Shown here: positions 1 through 6,334 of the stretch, piece by piece
Layout: each line of letters starts with the position of its first letter
Position numbering within the stretch: position 1 is the first letter of the stretch
DNA from: Phyllobacteriaceae bacterium
Lineage (GTDB): Bacteria; Pseudomonadota; Alphaproteobacteria; Rhizobiales; Ancalomicrobiaceae
DNA: 17,347 bases
Assembly: GCA_012517025.1 (NCBI GenBank)
Contig: JAAYVT010000348.1
Location: 1-17,347, forward strand
Direction of reading: 5' to 3'
Translations under genes and position numbers: made by a program
The notes under the pieces: model-generated
What the model was told of the DNA's origin: nothing
What the model saw: only the letters and a program-made list of their open reading frames with translations
Database searches by the model: none

Positions 1-223
1 CCGGGGCCGGCGTCGGCTCGGGCGCCTTCGGCGCGGCGACGTGGCCGTGTTCGACCTCGCCCGGCTTCAGGATCCGCTTCTTCTTGGTCTCGACGAGCAC
101 GGTCTTCGACCGGCCGTGACTGAAGCTCTGACGAACGGTGGCGTCCGTCTTGGGCTTCAGCGTCAAAGTCTTCTTGACCTCGACGTGCAGGGTCTTGTCG
201 CCGGAGCTCTTCGTATCGTTCAT
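1..223 (-). CDS. infB: Translation initiation factor IF-2, N-terminal fragment (cut by window edge)
   Basis: IF-2 is the GTPase that brings initiator fMet-tRNA to the 30S subunit. Only the first 74 or so codons are present; the GTPase domain lies beyond the window. The protein begins MNDTKSSGDKTLHVEVKKTL and carries the stretch TVRQSFSHGRSKTVLVETKK, which is characteristic of the N-terminal segment of alphaproteobacterial IF-2. It then enters an Ala/Pro/Glu-rich linker. The ATG is at 223-221, with AGGA about 11 nt upstream, and starts 7 bp after the ylxR stop. Position as the last gene of rimP-nusA-ylxR-infB matches the conserved bacterial nusA operon. The identity is strong even though the fragment is short. 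Confidence 0.93.
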   Translation of the reverse strand, partial: MNDTKSSGDKTLHVEVKKTLTLKPKTDATVRQSFSHGRSKTVLVETKKKRILKPGEVEHGHVAAPKAPEPTPAP

Positions 224-230
224 GTGCCCG

Positions 231-947
231 TCATTCCTGCGGCGGGGTGCCGCTCTTCTCAGCGTGATCGTCGTTCGTCGGCGTCGTGACGGGATCGTCC
301 CGATACCGGCCGAGCGCGACCGCGCGCTCGAGGAAGATTTCGGCTGCTCGTCCCGAAAGCAGCGCTGCATGTATCACATTCGACCGCCCCAATGCCAAAT
401 CCAATTGAGGCCCGGAGAAGATTCGCACGACCGGAACGCCGTCTTCCCCTCCGAAACGACGCCGAAGCGCCGCCGTCAACTTCGAAACGCCGTCCGATCC
501 GGCTTCCGCCGCATGGACGAGGCCGGCGAGACGCTCGCGCGCCACCGCCGCTTCCACCTTGGCGAAGCCGATGACGACTTCGCCCGCCTTGCGCGCGAGA
601 CCGAGGGTCCCGAGCGCGTGATCGCTCATCAACCGGTCGATCAGGCCGGGAAGACCCGGATCGACCGAAACCTGGGCGCGGAAGGCGCGGGCGAAGAGCT
701 TCTTCGCCACCGCCTTCTCCACCACCGCGCGACGCGCCTCGACCCAGACGCCGCGACCGGGGAGGTTCCGCTTCAGATCCGGCACCACCGATCCGTCGGG
801 GGCCTGGACGAAGCGGAGCAGCTCCGCGATCGGCATCGTCTCGCGCGAGACGATGCAGGTACGTTCGACGTCGCCCTTGCGCGGCGGGCGCTCGTCCCAC
901 TCCGGCGGGCCGTCGGGGACGGTCGCGTCGATCTCAGTGCTCGACAC
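231..947 (-). CDS. ylxR: YlxR-family RNA-binding protein fused to an L7Ae-like domain
   Basis: A 238-residue protein. Residues about 28-95 form a YlxR (DUF448) domain, with RTCIVSRE at 29-36 and GRGVWV at 64-69. Residues about 100-210 resemble the L7Ae/L30e fold, including TLGLARKAGEVVIGFAKV. This two-domain form is usual in alphaproteobacteria, whereas YlxR of Firmicutes is a single short domain. The role is inferred as RNA binding linked to ribosome or RNase P function; it is not shown here. The start is GTG (947-945), inside the end of nusA, giving a 14-bp overlap. No ATG occurs before the YlxR motif, so GTG is the best choice. The short C-terminal tail is polar and probably disordered. 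Confidence 0.9.
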   Translation of the reverse strand: MSSTEIDATVPDGPPEWDERPPRKGDVERTCIVSRETMPIAELLRFVQAPDGSVVPDLKRNLPGRGVWVEARRAVVEKAVAKKLFARAFRAQVSVDPGLPGLIDRLMSDHALGTLGLARKAGEVVIGFAKVEAAVARERLAGLVHAAEAGSDGVSKLTAALRRRFGGEDGVPVVRIFSGPQLDLALGRSNVIHAALLSGRAAEIFLERAVALGRYRDDPVTTPTNDDHAEKSGTPPQE

Positions 948-2544
948 GCTCCGCCTCGTCTTCCACCGCGTCCTCGTCGTCGGCGGCCTCGGCGACCGGC
1001 GCCTCGATCCAGCCGGCGGCGACGCGGGCCGCCATGATGATGTTCTCCGCCTCGGCGCGCGACAGGTCGATCCCGTCGAGGCTGCCGGTGTGCTTCTCGG
1101 TCTCGCCGTTCTTGCGCTCGCTCCAGCCGACCAGATCGTCGGTGGCGCAGCCGGCGAGATCCTCGACCGTCTTGATGCCGTCCTTGCCCAGCGCCACCAT
1201 CATCGCGGTGGTCACGCCCGGCACCTCGCGCAGCGCGTCCTCGACGCCGAGCTTCTTGCGCTCCTCGTCCTGCTCCGCCTCGAGCGCATCGAGCCAGGAG
1301 TTGGCGCGAGCCTGGATCTCTTCCGCCGTTTCCTCGTCGAAGCCCTCGATGCGGGCGATCTCGTCGGCGCCGACGTAGGCGATCTCCTCGACCGAGGAGA
1401 AGCCCTCGGTGGCGAGCAGCTGGGCGACCACTTCGTCGACGTCGAGGGCGTCCATGAAGAGCTTGGTGCGCTCGGCGAATTCCTTCTGCCGACGCTCCGA
1501 TTCCTCGGCCTCGGTCATGATGTCGATGTCCCAGCCGGTGAGCTGGGAGGCCAGACGCACGTTCTGGCCGCGGCGGCCGATGGCGAGGCTCAGCTGATCG
1601 TCGGGAACCACCACCTCGATGCGGCCGGCGTCCTCGTCGAGCACGACCTTGGAGACTTCGGCCGGCTGCAGGGCGTTGACGATGAAGGTGGCCGGGTCGT
1701 TCGACCAGGGAATGATGTCGATCTTCTCGCCCTGCAGTTCCTGCACCACCGCCTGGACGCGGCTGCCGCGCATGCCGACGCAGGCGCCGACCGGGTCGAT
1801 CGACGAGTCGCGGGAGATCACGGCGATTTTGGCGCGCGAGCCGGGATCGCGGGCGACCGACTTCACCTCGATGATGCCGTCGTAGATCTCCGGCACTTCC
1901 TGGGCGAAGAGCTTGGCCATGAACTGCGGATGGGTGCGCGACAGGAAGATCTGGGGCCCACGCTGCTCGCGGCGGACGTCGTAGACGTAGGCGCGGACGC
2001 GGTCGGCGTTGCGGAAGGCCTCGCGCGGGATCAGCTCGTCGCGGCGGATGATCGCCTCGCCACGGCCGAGATCGACGATGACGTTGCCGTATTCGATGCG
2101 CTTGACGGTGCCGTTGACGATCTCGCCGATGCGGTCCTTGAACTCGTCGTACTGGCGGTCGCGCTCGGCCTCGCGGACCTTCTGGACGATCACCTGCTTG
2201 GCCGACTGGGCGGCGATGCGGCCGAAATCCATCGGCGGCAGCGGCTCGCCGATCCAGTCGCCTACCTGGGCGTCGGGATTGCGCAGACGGGCGTCGGAGA
2301 GAGGGATCTGGGTCGCCGGGTTCTCGAAGTCCTCGACCACCTCGAGCAGACGCTGCAGCTTGATCTCGCCGGTCTTCGGGTTGATCTCGGCGCGAACCTC
2401 GGTCTCCGACCCGTAACGCGAGCGCGCGGCCTTCTGGATGGCGTCCTCCATCGCGGCGAGCACGATCTTGCGATCGATCACCTTCTCACGGGCGACCGCA
2501 TCGGCGATCTGGAGGAGTTCCAGTCTGTTGGCGCTGACTGCCAT
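934..2544 (-). CDS. nusA: Transcription termination/antitermination factor NusA
   Basis: NusA binds RNA polymerase and nascent RNA and controls pausing, termination and antitermination. At 536 residues it has the full alphaproteobacterial layout. The N-terminal polymerase-binding domain spans about 1-130 and the S1 domain about 138-202 (GEIVNGTVKRIEYGNVIVDL). KH1 contains GACVGMRGSR (253-262), and KH2 contains AIGRRGQNVRLA (321-332). Two helix-hairpin-helix acidic repeats lie at about 365-420 and 435-510, followed by a very acidic tail. The ATG at 2544 has GGGAGA about 7 nt upstream. The gene follows rimP by 60 bp and overlaps ylxR by 14 bp. All domains look intact. Confidence 0.98.
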   Translation of the reverse strand: MAVSANRLELLQIADAVAREKVIDRKIVLAAMEDAIQKAARSRYGSETEVRAEINPKTGEIKLQRLLEVVEDFENPATQIPLSDARLRNPDAQVGDWIGEPLPPMDFGRIAAQSAKQVIVQKVREAERDRQYDEFKDRIGEIVNGTVKRIEYGNVIVDLGRGEAIIRRDELIPREAFRNADRVRAYVYDVRREQRGPQIFLSRTHPQFMAKLFAQEVPEIYDGIIEVKSVARDPGSRAKIAVISRDSSIDPVGACVGMRGSRVQAVVQELQGEKIDIIPWSNDPATFIVNALQPAEVSKVVLDEDAGRIEVVVPDDQLSLAIGRRGQNVRLASQLTGWDIDIMTEAEESERRQKEFAERTKLFMDALDVDEVVAQLLATEGFSSVEEIAYVGADEIARIEGFDEETAEEIQARANSWLDALEAEQDEERKKLGVEDALREVPGVTTAMMVALGKDGIKTVEDLAGCATDDLVGWSERKNGETEKHTGSLDGIDLSRAEAENIIMAARVAAGWIEAPVAEAADDEDAVEDEAERVEH

Positions 2545-2604
2545 CGTCTTCTCCCTCGAGGGTGTCGGGTCCGCGTCGCACCCGATCGTCCTCGTGACGT
2601 CTCT

Positions 2605-3264
2605 TCAGTGAACCGACGAGCCGGGGCTCGCGTCTTCGTCTTCCTCGACTTCCTCGACCTCGGCCGGATCCTCGGCCAGGGCCTTCTTGGCCGCCCGGAA
2701 CGAGGCGGCGATGAGATCGTCGGTCATGATCAGCCGGGCTTCGGAGAGAAGCGAGACCGGCAGCCAAACCGTGTCCGGCGTCCCTTCCGGCACGTCGTCG
2801 AGACGGATGCCGAAGGTGTCGTCGCGCAGGCCGACCAGCACGCCGCGGAAACGGCGGCGGCCGTCGTGGCCTTCCGAGAGTTCGATCTTGGCGACGTGGC
2901 CGGCCCAGCGCTCGAAATCGGAGCGGCGCACCAGCGGCCGGTCGATGCCGGGCGAAGACACCTCGAGGTGATAGGCGCGGTCGACCGGATCGTCGGCGTC
3001 GATCACCGGGGCGAGGTTGCGCGAGATCGTCTCGCAGTCGTCGACGCCGATGGTGCCGTCCGGCCGTTCGGCCATGATCTGCACGGTGAAACCGTTGCGG
3101 CCGGAGCACTTCACCCGCACCAGACGGTAGCCGAGATCTTCGATCACCGGCTCGGCGAGGTCCGCGATGCGGGCGTCGAGACCGGTCTCCCGGATCAGGC
3201 GAGGTTCGTGGCGCGTGGTCAGTGGCGTGGCTCCGTGTGGCGAGATCGTCCGGTTCGACGGCAT
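2605..3264 (-). CDS. rimP: Ribosome maturation factor RimP
   Basis: RimP assists 30S subunit maturation. The predicted 219-residue product has the family core: PRLIRETGLDARIADLAEPV, then IMAERPDGTIGVDDCETISR, then YHLEVSSPGIDRPLVRRSDF, followed by the C-terminal SH3-like domain. An acidic tail (AEVEEVEEDEDASPG) ends the protein. The start is uncertain. I chose ATG 3264; an in-frame GTG at 3279 would add five residues but lies directly against a strong hairpin. Neither has a clear Shine-Dalgarno sequence, and the chosen AUG is itself inside a small hairpin. The gene opens the rimP-nusA-ylxR-infB operon, behind the promoter at 3355-3382. Confidence 0.93.
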   Translation of the reverse strand: MPSNRTISPHGATPLTTRHEPRLIRETGLDARIADLAEPVIEDLGYRLVRVKCSGRNGFTVQIMAERPDGTIGVDDCETISRNLAPVIDADDPVDRAYHLEVSSPGIDRPLVRRSDFERWAGHVAKIELSEGHDGRRRFRGVLVGLRDDTFGIRLDDVPEGTPDTVWLPVSLLSEARLIMTDDLIAASFRAAKKALAEDPAEVEEVEEDEDASPGSSVH

Positions 3265-3311
3265 CCGAGATGCCAACACCGAAAGAGCGGGTCCCGACGG
3301 GGCCCACTCTC
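3260..3311 (-). promoter_or_regulatory. Two consecutive hairpins in the rimP leader
   Basis: In the minus-strand RNA, positions 3310-3284 form a hairpin: AGAG/CUCU, a U-G wobble, GGG/CCC, one bulged A, CCC/GGG, and the loop CGUC. The wobble would be an A-C mismatch on the plus strand, which favours minus-strand function. Only a short CUCUUUC follows, so it is a poor terminator. Immediately downstream, GGCAUC-UCG-GAUGCC (3274-3260) forms a 6-bp stem whose 3' arm contains the likely rimP AUG. The pair may control translation or premature termination of the operon. That role is inferred; the pairing is visible. Confidence 0.5.
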
Positions 3312-3354
3312 GTTTCGTCCAGAAGACGATCTGAGAATTTCTTGGTTGGCGCGC

Positions 3355-3382
3355 ACCATAGTCGAATCGAGGGGAATTGCAA
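3355..3382 (-). promoter_or_regulatory. Predicted promoter of rimP-nusA-ylxR-infB
   Basis: On the minus strand, TTGCAA (3382-3377) is separated by 16 bp from TATGGT (3360-3355). Read as CTTGCA and CTATGG with a 17-bp spacer, it resembles the alphaproteobacterial housekeeping consensus CTTGAC-N17-CTATAT. It lies between the trmB stop and rimP. The predicted transcript would start near 3347 and have a leader of about 80 nt. Confidence 0.6.
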
Positions 3383-3412
3383 GCCGCCGTCGACGCGTCG
3401 CCGGCGAGATCG

Positions 3413-4141
3413 TCAGATCCGCCGGAAGATCAGATAGGCGGGCGTCCGCCCCTCGCGGATCGCCTTCTCCTCGTAGCGGGTGCCCGGCCAACCGGCCCAG
3501 GGCTTCCGCCAATCGTCGGCGACCCGTGCCGTCCATTCGAAGGCGGGATGGGCGAGCACTTCCGCCAGCGCCCAGTCGACGTAAGGCGCCCAATCGGAGG
3601 CGAAGCGGAACTCGCCACCGGGACGCAGCACCCGGGCGATGCGGTCGAGATTGTCGCGCTGGACGAAACGTCGCTTCCAGTGACGCTTCTTCGGCCAGGG
3701 ATCGGGATAGAGCAGGTAGAAGCGACCGAGCGAGGCGGGGGCGAGCGCGTCGAGCAGCGGCACCGAATCGGCGTGATGCAGGCGGATGCGGTGCTCGAGC
3801 CCGGCCTCGTGCAGGGCGACCAGCGCCTTGGCCATGCCGTTGACGAAGGGCTCGGCGCCGACGAAGCCGATCGACGGGTTCGCCGTCGCCGTCTCGATCA
3901 GATGTTCGCCGCCGCCGAAACCGCTCTCCATCCAGACGTCGTCGACGGGGACTTCGAAGAGGGCGCGCGGCTCGATCGGCGGCCGCGACAGATCGACGGC
4001 GAGGCGGGGCAACAGCTCGGCGATCGCCGTCGCCTGACCGAGGCGCAGCGCCTTGCCCTTGCGGCGGCCGTAGAAGGCGCGCTCGCGCGCCTCCTCGGAG
4101 GCGGGCGTTTCGATCGGGTCGTCGGAAATCTCGGAGGACAT
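3413..4141 (-). CDS. trmB: tRNA (guanine-N7-)-methyltransferase TrmB
   Basis: TrmB uses S-adenosylmethionine to make m7G46 in the variable loop of tRNAs. The 242-residue product has the SAM-binding loop GFGGGEHL (74-81) and the substrate/catalytic motif YPDPWPKKRHWKRRF (145-159). The C-terminal signature TRYEEKAIREGR (221-232) is also present. A longer reading frame continues upstream without a stop, but the segment above residue 1 runs through the metK terminator and coding sequence. ATG 4141 is therefore the start; only a weak GAG-type ribosome binding site precedes it. The gene lies downstream of metK, which makes its cofactor, with a terminator-like hairpin between them. Confidence 0.96.
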   Translation of the reverse strand: MSSEISDDPIETPASEEARERAFYGRRKGKALRLGQATAIAELLPRLAVDLSRPPIEPRALFEVPVDDVWMESGFGGGEHLIETATANPSIGFVGAEPFVNGMAKALVALHEAGLEHRIRLHHADSVPLLDALAPASLGRFYLLYPDPWPKKRHWKRRFVQRDNLDRIARVLRPGGEFRFASDWAPYVDWALAEVLAHPAFEWTARVADDWRKPWAGWPGTRYEEKAIREGRTPAYLIFRRI

Positions 4142-4162
4142 GGCGCCATCTCGGATGAGGAA

Positions 4163-4193
4163 AGGCGCACGCGGGGCTCGCCCGCGTGCGCCT
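4163..4193 (-). terminator. Terminator-like hairpin after metK
   Basis: A perfect 13-bp inverted repeat (4163-4175 with 4181-4193) encloses a 5-nt loop. It lies 22 bp after the metK stop and ends 21 bp before the trmB start. Downstream in the minus direction, the RNA continues CUUUCCUC, a short U stretch. The stem is very GC-rich, so it should fold. Termination may be partial, because trmB shows no obvious promoter of its own. Confidence 0.7.
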
Positions 4194-4215
4194 CGTCGAA
4201 CATCGGCCCGACGGC

Positions 4216-5412
4216 TCAGGCGCCGACGGCGGCCTTCAACGCATCGACGAGATCGGTCTTCTCCCAGGAGAAGCCGCCGTCGTCCTCGGGCTTGCGGCCG
4301 AAGTGGCCGTAGGCCGAGGTGCGGGCGTAGATCGGCGCCAGCAGGCCGAGGTGATCGCGAATGCCGCGCGGCGAGAGGTTCATCACCTCGCGCGCCGCCT
4401 TCTCGATCGTCGCTTCGTCGACCTTGCCGGTGCCGTGCAGGTCGCAATAGACGGCGAGCGGCTGGGAGACGCCGATCGCATAGGCGATCTGAATGGTGCA
4501 GCGATCGGCGAGACCGGCCGCGACCACGTTTTTCGCCAGATAGCGGGCGGCATAGGCCGCCGAGCGATCGACCTTGGTCGGGTCCTTGCCGGAGAAGGCG
4601 CCGCCGCCGTGCGGGGCCGCGCCGCCGTAGGTGTCGACGATGATCTTGCGGCCGGTCAGGCCGCAGTCGCCGTCGGGACCGCCGATGACGAACTTGCCGG
4701 TCGGGTTGACGTGCCAGATCGTCTTCTCGTCGACCCAGCCGGCGGGAAGCGTCTTCACGATCCACGGCTCGACGATGGCGCGGATGTCGGAGGAGGCCAG
4801 CGTCTCGTCGAGATGCTGGGTGGAGAGCACGATCTGCTGGGCGCGGACCGGCTTTCCGTTCTCGTAGGCGACGGTGACCTGGCTCTTGGCGTCCGGGCCG
4901 AGCATCTTCAGCGGACCGGCCTTGCGGGCCTCGGCGAGGACGCGGAGGATCTCGTGGGCGTAGTAGATCGGCGCCGGCATCAGCTCCGGCGTCTCGCGGC
5001 AGGCATAGCCGAACATGATGCCCTGGTCGCCGGCGCCCTCGTCCTTGTTGCCGGCCGCGTCGACGCCGACGGCGATGTCGGCGGACTGGGCGTGCAGATG
5101 GACGGCGATGTCGGCGCGCTCCCAGTGGAAGCCGTCCTGCTCGTAGCCGATGTCGCGGATGGCGAGGCGAGCGAGATGGCGCAGCAGGTCGTGGGTGATG
5201 CTCGCCGGGCCACGCGTCTCGCCGGCGATCACCACGCGGTTGGTGGTGGCCAGCGTCTCGGCGGCGACGCGCAGATGCGCGGGATCCCAGCCGAGTTGCG
5301 GTCCGAGCCGGAAGAAGGCGTCGACGATCTCGTCGGAGATGCGGTCGCAGACCTTGTCGGGATGGCCTTCGGAAACCGATTCGGAAGTGAAGAGGTAGCT
5401 CGAACGGGACAC
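4216..5412 (-). CDS. metK: S-adenosylmethionine synthetase (methionine adenosyltransferase)
   Basis: MetK makes S-adenosylmethionine from methionine and ATP. At 398 residues it is close to the usual length. It carries ESVSEGHPDK at 11-20 (including His17 and Asp19), the GAGDQGIMFGYA motif (126-137), and the P-loop-like GGGAFSGKDPTKVDRSAAY (269-287). All three domains appear complete. The start is GTG (5412-5410), giving MSRSSYLFTSES, as is usual for this family; AGAGAG lies 7 nt upstream. The product feeds the two SAM users in this window, trmB next door and miaB. A promoter and a structured leader precede it. Confidence 0.97.
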   Translation of the reverse strand: MSRSSYLFTSESVSEGHPDKVCDRISDEIVDAFFRLGPQLGWDPAHLRVAAETLATTNRVVIAGETRGPASITHDLLRHLARLAIRDIGYEQDGFHWERADIAVHLHAQSADIAVGVDAAGNKDEGAGDQGIMFGYACRETPELMPAPIYYAHEILRVLAEARKAGPLKMLGPDAKSQVTVAYENGKPVRAQQIVLSTQHLDETLASSDIRAIVEPWIVKTLPAGWVDEKTIWHVNPTGKFVIGGPDGDCGLTGRKIIVDTYGGAAPHGGGAFSGKDPTKVDRSAAYAARYLAKNVVAAGLADRCTIQIAYAIGVSQPLAVYCDLHGTGKVDEATIEKAAREVMNLSPRGIRDHLGLLAPIYARTSAYGHFGRKPEDDGGFSWEKTDLVDALKAAVGA

Positions 5413-5531
5413 GTCTGGGTCTCTCTGCGAAGACGCCCGACCTCGCCGCCTTCGGGTGCGGCGCGGGCTGCGGCACAGGCCCGGGCCGTGCGGCCGAACC
5501 TGCCTGACCGGCGGTTTTCCGGCCGGGAGGC
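5405..5531 (-). promoter_or_regulatory. Structured metK 5' leader with three hairpins
   Basis: The predicted leader is about 120 nt. Hairpin 1 (5531-5502) has a GCCU/AGGC base and a CCGG-C-CGG stem around an AAAA loop. Hairpin 2 (5502-5476) pairs CAGGUUCGG with CCGGGCCUG, nine base pairs including two G-U pairs. Hairpin 3 (5439-5405) pairs CGGG-CGUCU with AGACG-UGU-CCCG. It puts the AGAGAG ribosome-binding sequence in its loop and the GUG start at the stem/bulge edge. The pairing is visible by eye. A regulatory role, such as SAM feedback, is inferred; I do not recognise the known SAM-II or SAM/SAH riboswitch sequences. Confidence 0.4.
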
Positions 5532-5537
5532 GCCTTC

Positions 5538-5566
5538 GTTTAGCAACGGACGAGCGAGAGGGTCAA
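5538..5566 (-). promoter_or_regulatory. Predicted metK promoter
   Basis: On the minus strand, TTGACC (5566-5561, inside CTTGACC) is followed after 17 bp by CTAAAC (5543-5538). The -35 element matches the alphaproteobacterial CTTGAC; the -10 is a weaker match to CTATAT. It lies about 125 bp upstream of the metK start, downstream of the terminator of the praR/phrR-like gene. Confidence 0.55.
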
Positions 5567-5605
5567 GCGACTCGACGATCGCGTTCGACGCGGAGGCGAG
5601 ACGAA

Positions 5606-5631
5606 GACGCCCGCGACGATGCGCGGGCGTC
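5606..5631 (-). terminator. Terminator-like hairpin after the praR/phrR-like regulator
   Basis: A perfect 10-bp inverted repeat (5606-5615 with 5622-5631) has a 6-nt loop. It lies 23 bp after the regulator stop codon, and the metK promoter follows. The minus-strand RNA continues UUCGUCUCG, so the U tract is poor. The position still makes termination its most likely job. Confidence 0.6.
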
Positions 5632-5654
5632 GGAGATCGTCTCGGGCGGAAACC

Positions 5655-6071
5655 TCACTCGTCCTCGTCGCCGGCCATCGCCTTGACGAGTTCCACCACC
5701 TTGCGGCGCTGCTTGGGATCCTTGATCCGGATGAACGCCTTGTTCAGCGACAGGCCTTCGGAGGAGGACAGGAAGTCGACCACGTAGGAGGTGGCCTGCG
5801 GCTCGTCGAAGCCCTGATCGCCGGCGACCGGCGCCTGTCCGGGCGCGTCCTCGAAGAAGAAGGCCACCTGAACGCTCAGCACGCGGGCGATCGCCTGCAA
5901 CCGGCTGGCGCCGATGCGGTTCGTGCCCTTCTCGTACTTCTGGATCTGCTGGAAGGTGATTCCGAGGTGTTCTCCGAGTTTCTCCTGGGACATACCGAGC
6001 ATCATCCGGCGAAGCCGGACACGGCTGCCGACGTGCACGTCGATCGGGTTGGGGGATTTCTTGCTGGCCAT
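5655..6071 (-). CDS. XRE-family transcriptional regulator, PraR/PhrR-like
   Basis: A 138-residue cytoplasmic DNA-binding protein. An HTH_3/XRE domain spans about 18-72; the helix-turn-helix core is MSQEKLGEHLGITFQQIQKY (27-46). It is followed by a variable region and a C-terminal segment (SEGLSLNKAFIRIKDPKQRR) that is typical of rhizobial PraR/PhrR regulators. ATG 6071 is preceded by an AAAGG-type site. In Sinorhizobium, phrR is an acid-induced regulator gene next to actA, an lnt homologue; the same lnt-regulator order is found here. PraR homologues affect biofilm and quorum-related genes. The target genes in this organism are unknown. Upstream repeats suggest autoregulation. Confidence 0.88.
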   Translation of the reverse strand: MASKKSPNPIDVHVGSRVRLRRMMLGMSQEKLGEHLGITFQQIQKYEKGTNRIGASRLQAIARVLSVQVAFFFEDAPGQAPVAGDQGFDEPQATSYVVDFLSSSEGLSLNKAFIRIKDPKQRRKVVELVKAMAGDEDE

Positions 6072-6190
6072 GTTCTTGCCTTTGCTTTTCTTTGTAAGTC
6101 ACTCGTACGACTCGAACCGACGGCGCGGTCTTCGCAGGGGACGAAGTTCCACACACGTCGCGGCGGCTCCTCCGAATGTTCTCATGTATC

Positions 6191-6210
6191 CGAAGTTTCT
6201 CCGAACTTCG
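6191..6210. promoter_or_regulatory. Candidate operator: 7-bp-arm palindrome upstream of praR/phrR-like gene
   Basis: CGAAGTT-tctccg-AACTTCG is a perfect inverted repeat with 7-bp arms and a 6-bp spacer, 120 bp upstream of the regulator start. TCCGAA occurs at 6171-6176, 6189-6194 and 6200-6205, spaced 18 and 11 bp. Dyad symmetry fits a dimeric helix-turn-helix protein, and autoregulation is a natural guess. I do not know the consensus for this family well enough to assign it. Confidence 0.4.
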
Positions 6211-6248
6211 ATCTTCCCTCGCGACACTTGATCTCGAAGGATGAACTG

Positions 6249-6300
6249 GAACACGCGCAACTCGCCATCCGCTGGTCGAAGATTGAGTGCGCACGTGTTC
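6249..6300. repeat. Imperfect long inverted repeat after lnt
   Basis: Arms GAACACG-CGCA-A-CTC (6249-6263) and GAG-TGCG-CA-CGTGTTC (6285-6300) pair over 14 positions with small bulges around a 21-nt loop. It begins 34 bp past the lnt stop. It could be an lnt 3' structure or a binding site; no U tract follows in either direction. Confidence 0.4.
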
Positions 6301-6334
6301 GAAGTCAACCGAATCTCACGACGTCAACACTTTC

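Larger units (their letters stand above)
6072..6334. other. Largest intergenic gap, between lnt and the praR/phrR-like gene
   Basis: These 263 bp are less GC-rich than the surroundings and hold no credible gene. They contain the palindrome at 6191-6210, three TCCGAA repeats and a long imperfect inverted repeat (6249-6300) near the lnt stop. A TACAAA close to the regulator start (minus strand) is a possible -10, but no good -35 pairs with it. I cannot place the promoter with confidence. Confidence 0.5.

Noticed and set aside
3386..3405. Inverted repeat after trmB as a terminator
   Set aside because: The stem is short, contains a mismatch, has almost no loop and no U tract; it is mostly the palindrome CGACGCGTCG in GC-rich DNA.
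853..3843. 996-codon plus-strand open frame antisense to ylxR, nusA, rimP and trmB
   Set aside because: It lies antisense to four clear conserved genes; its composition (repeated Asp/Leu/Val/His/Arg-rich stretches) is that of a GC-rich reverse-frame shadow, with no recognisable domain. The same holds for the long plus-strand frames at 4186-5787, 6287-8161, 7950-9737, 9650-11125 and 10882-13083.
3413..5476. A 687-codon minus-strand frame extending TrmB upstream
   Set aside because: The extension is the out-of-frame shadow of metK and crosses the terminator hairpin; TrmB homology begins at the ATG at 4141.
5413..5537. Known SAM/SAH or SAM-II riboswitch upstream of metK
   Set aside because: I looked for the short SAM/SAH hairpin with a ribosome-binding-site pseudoknot and for SAM-II conserved bases; neither is recognisable. 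Only generic strong hairpins are present.
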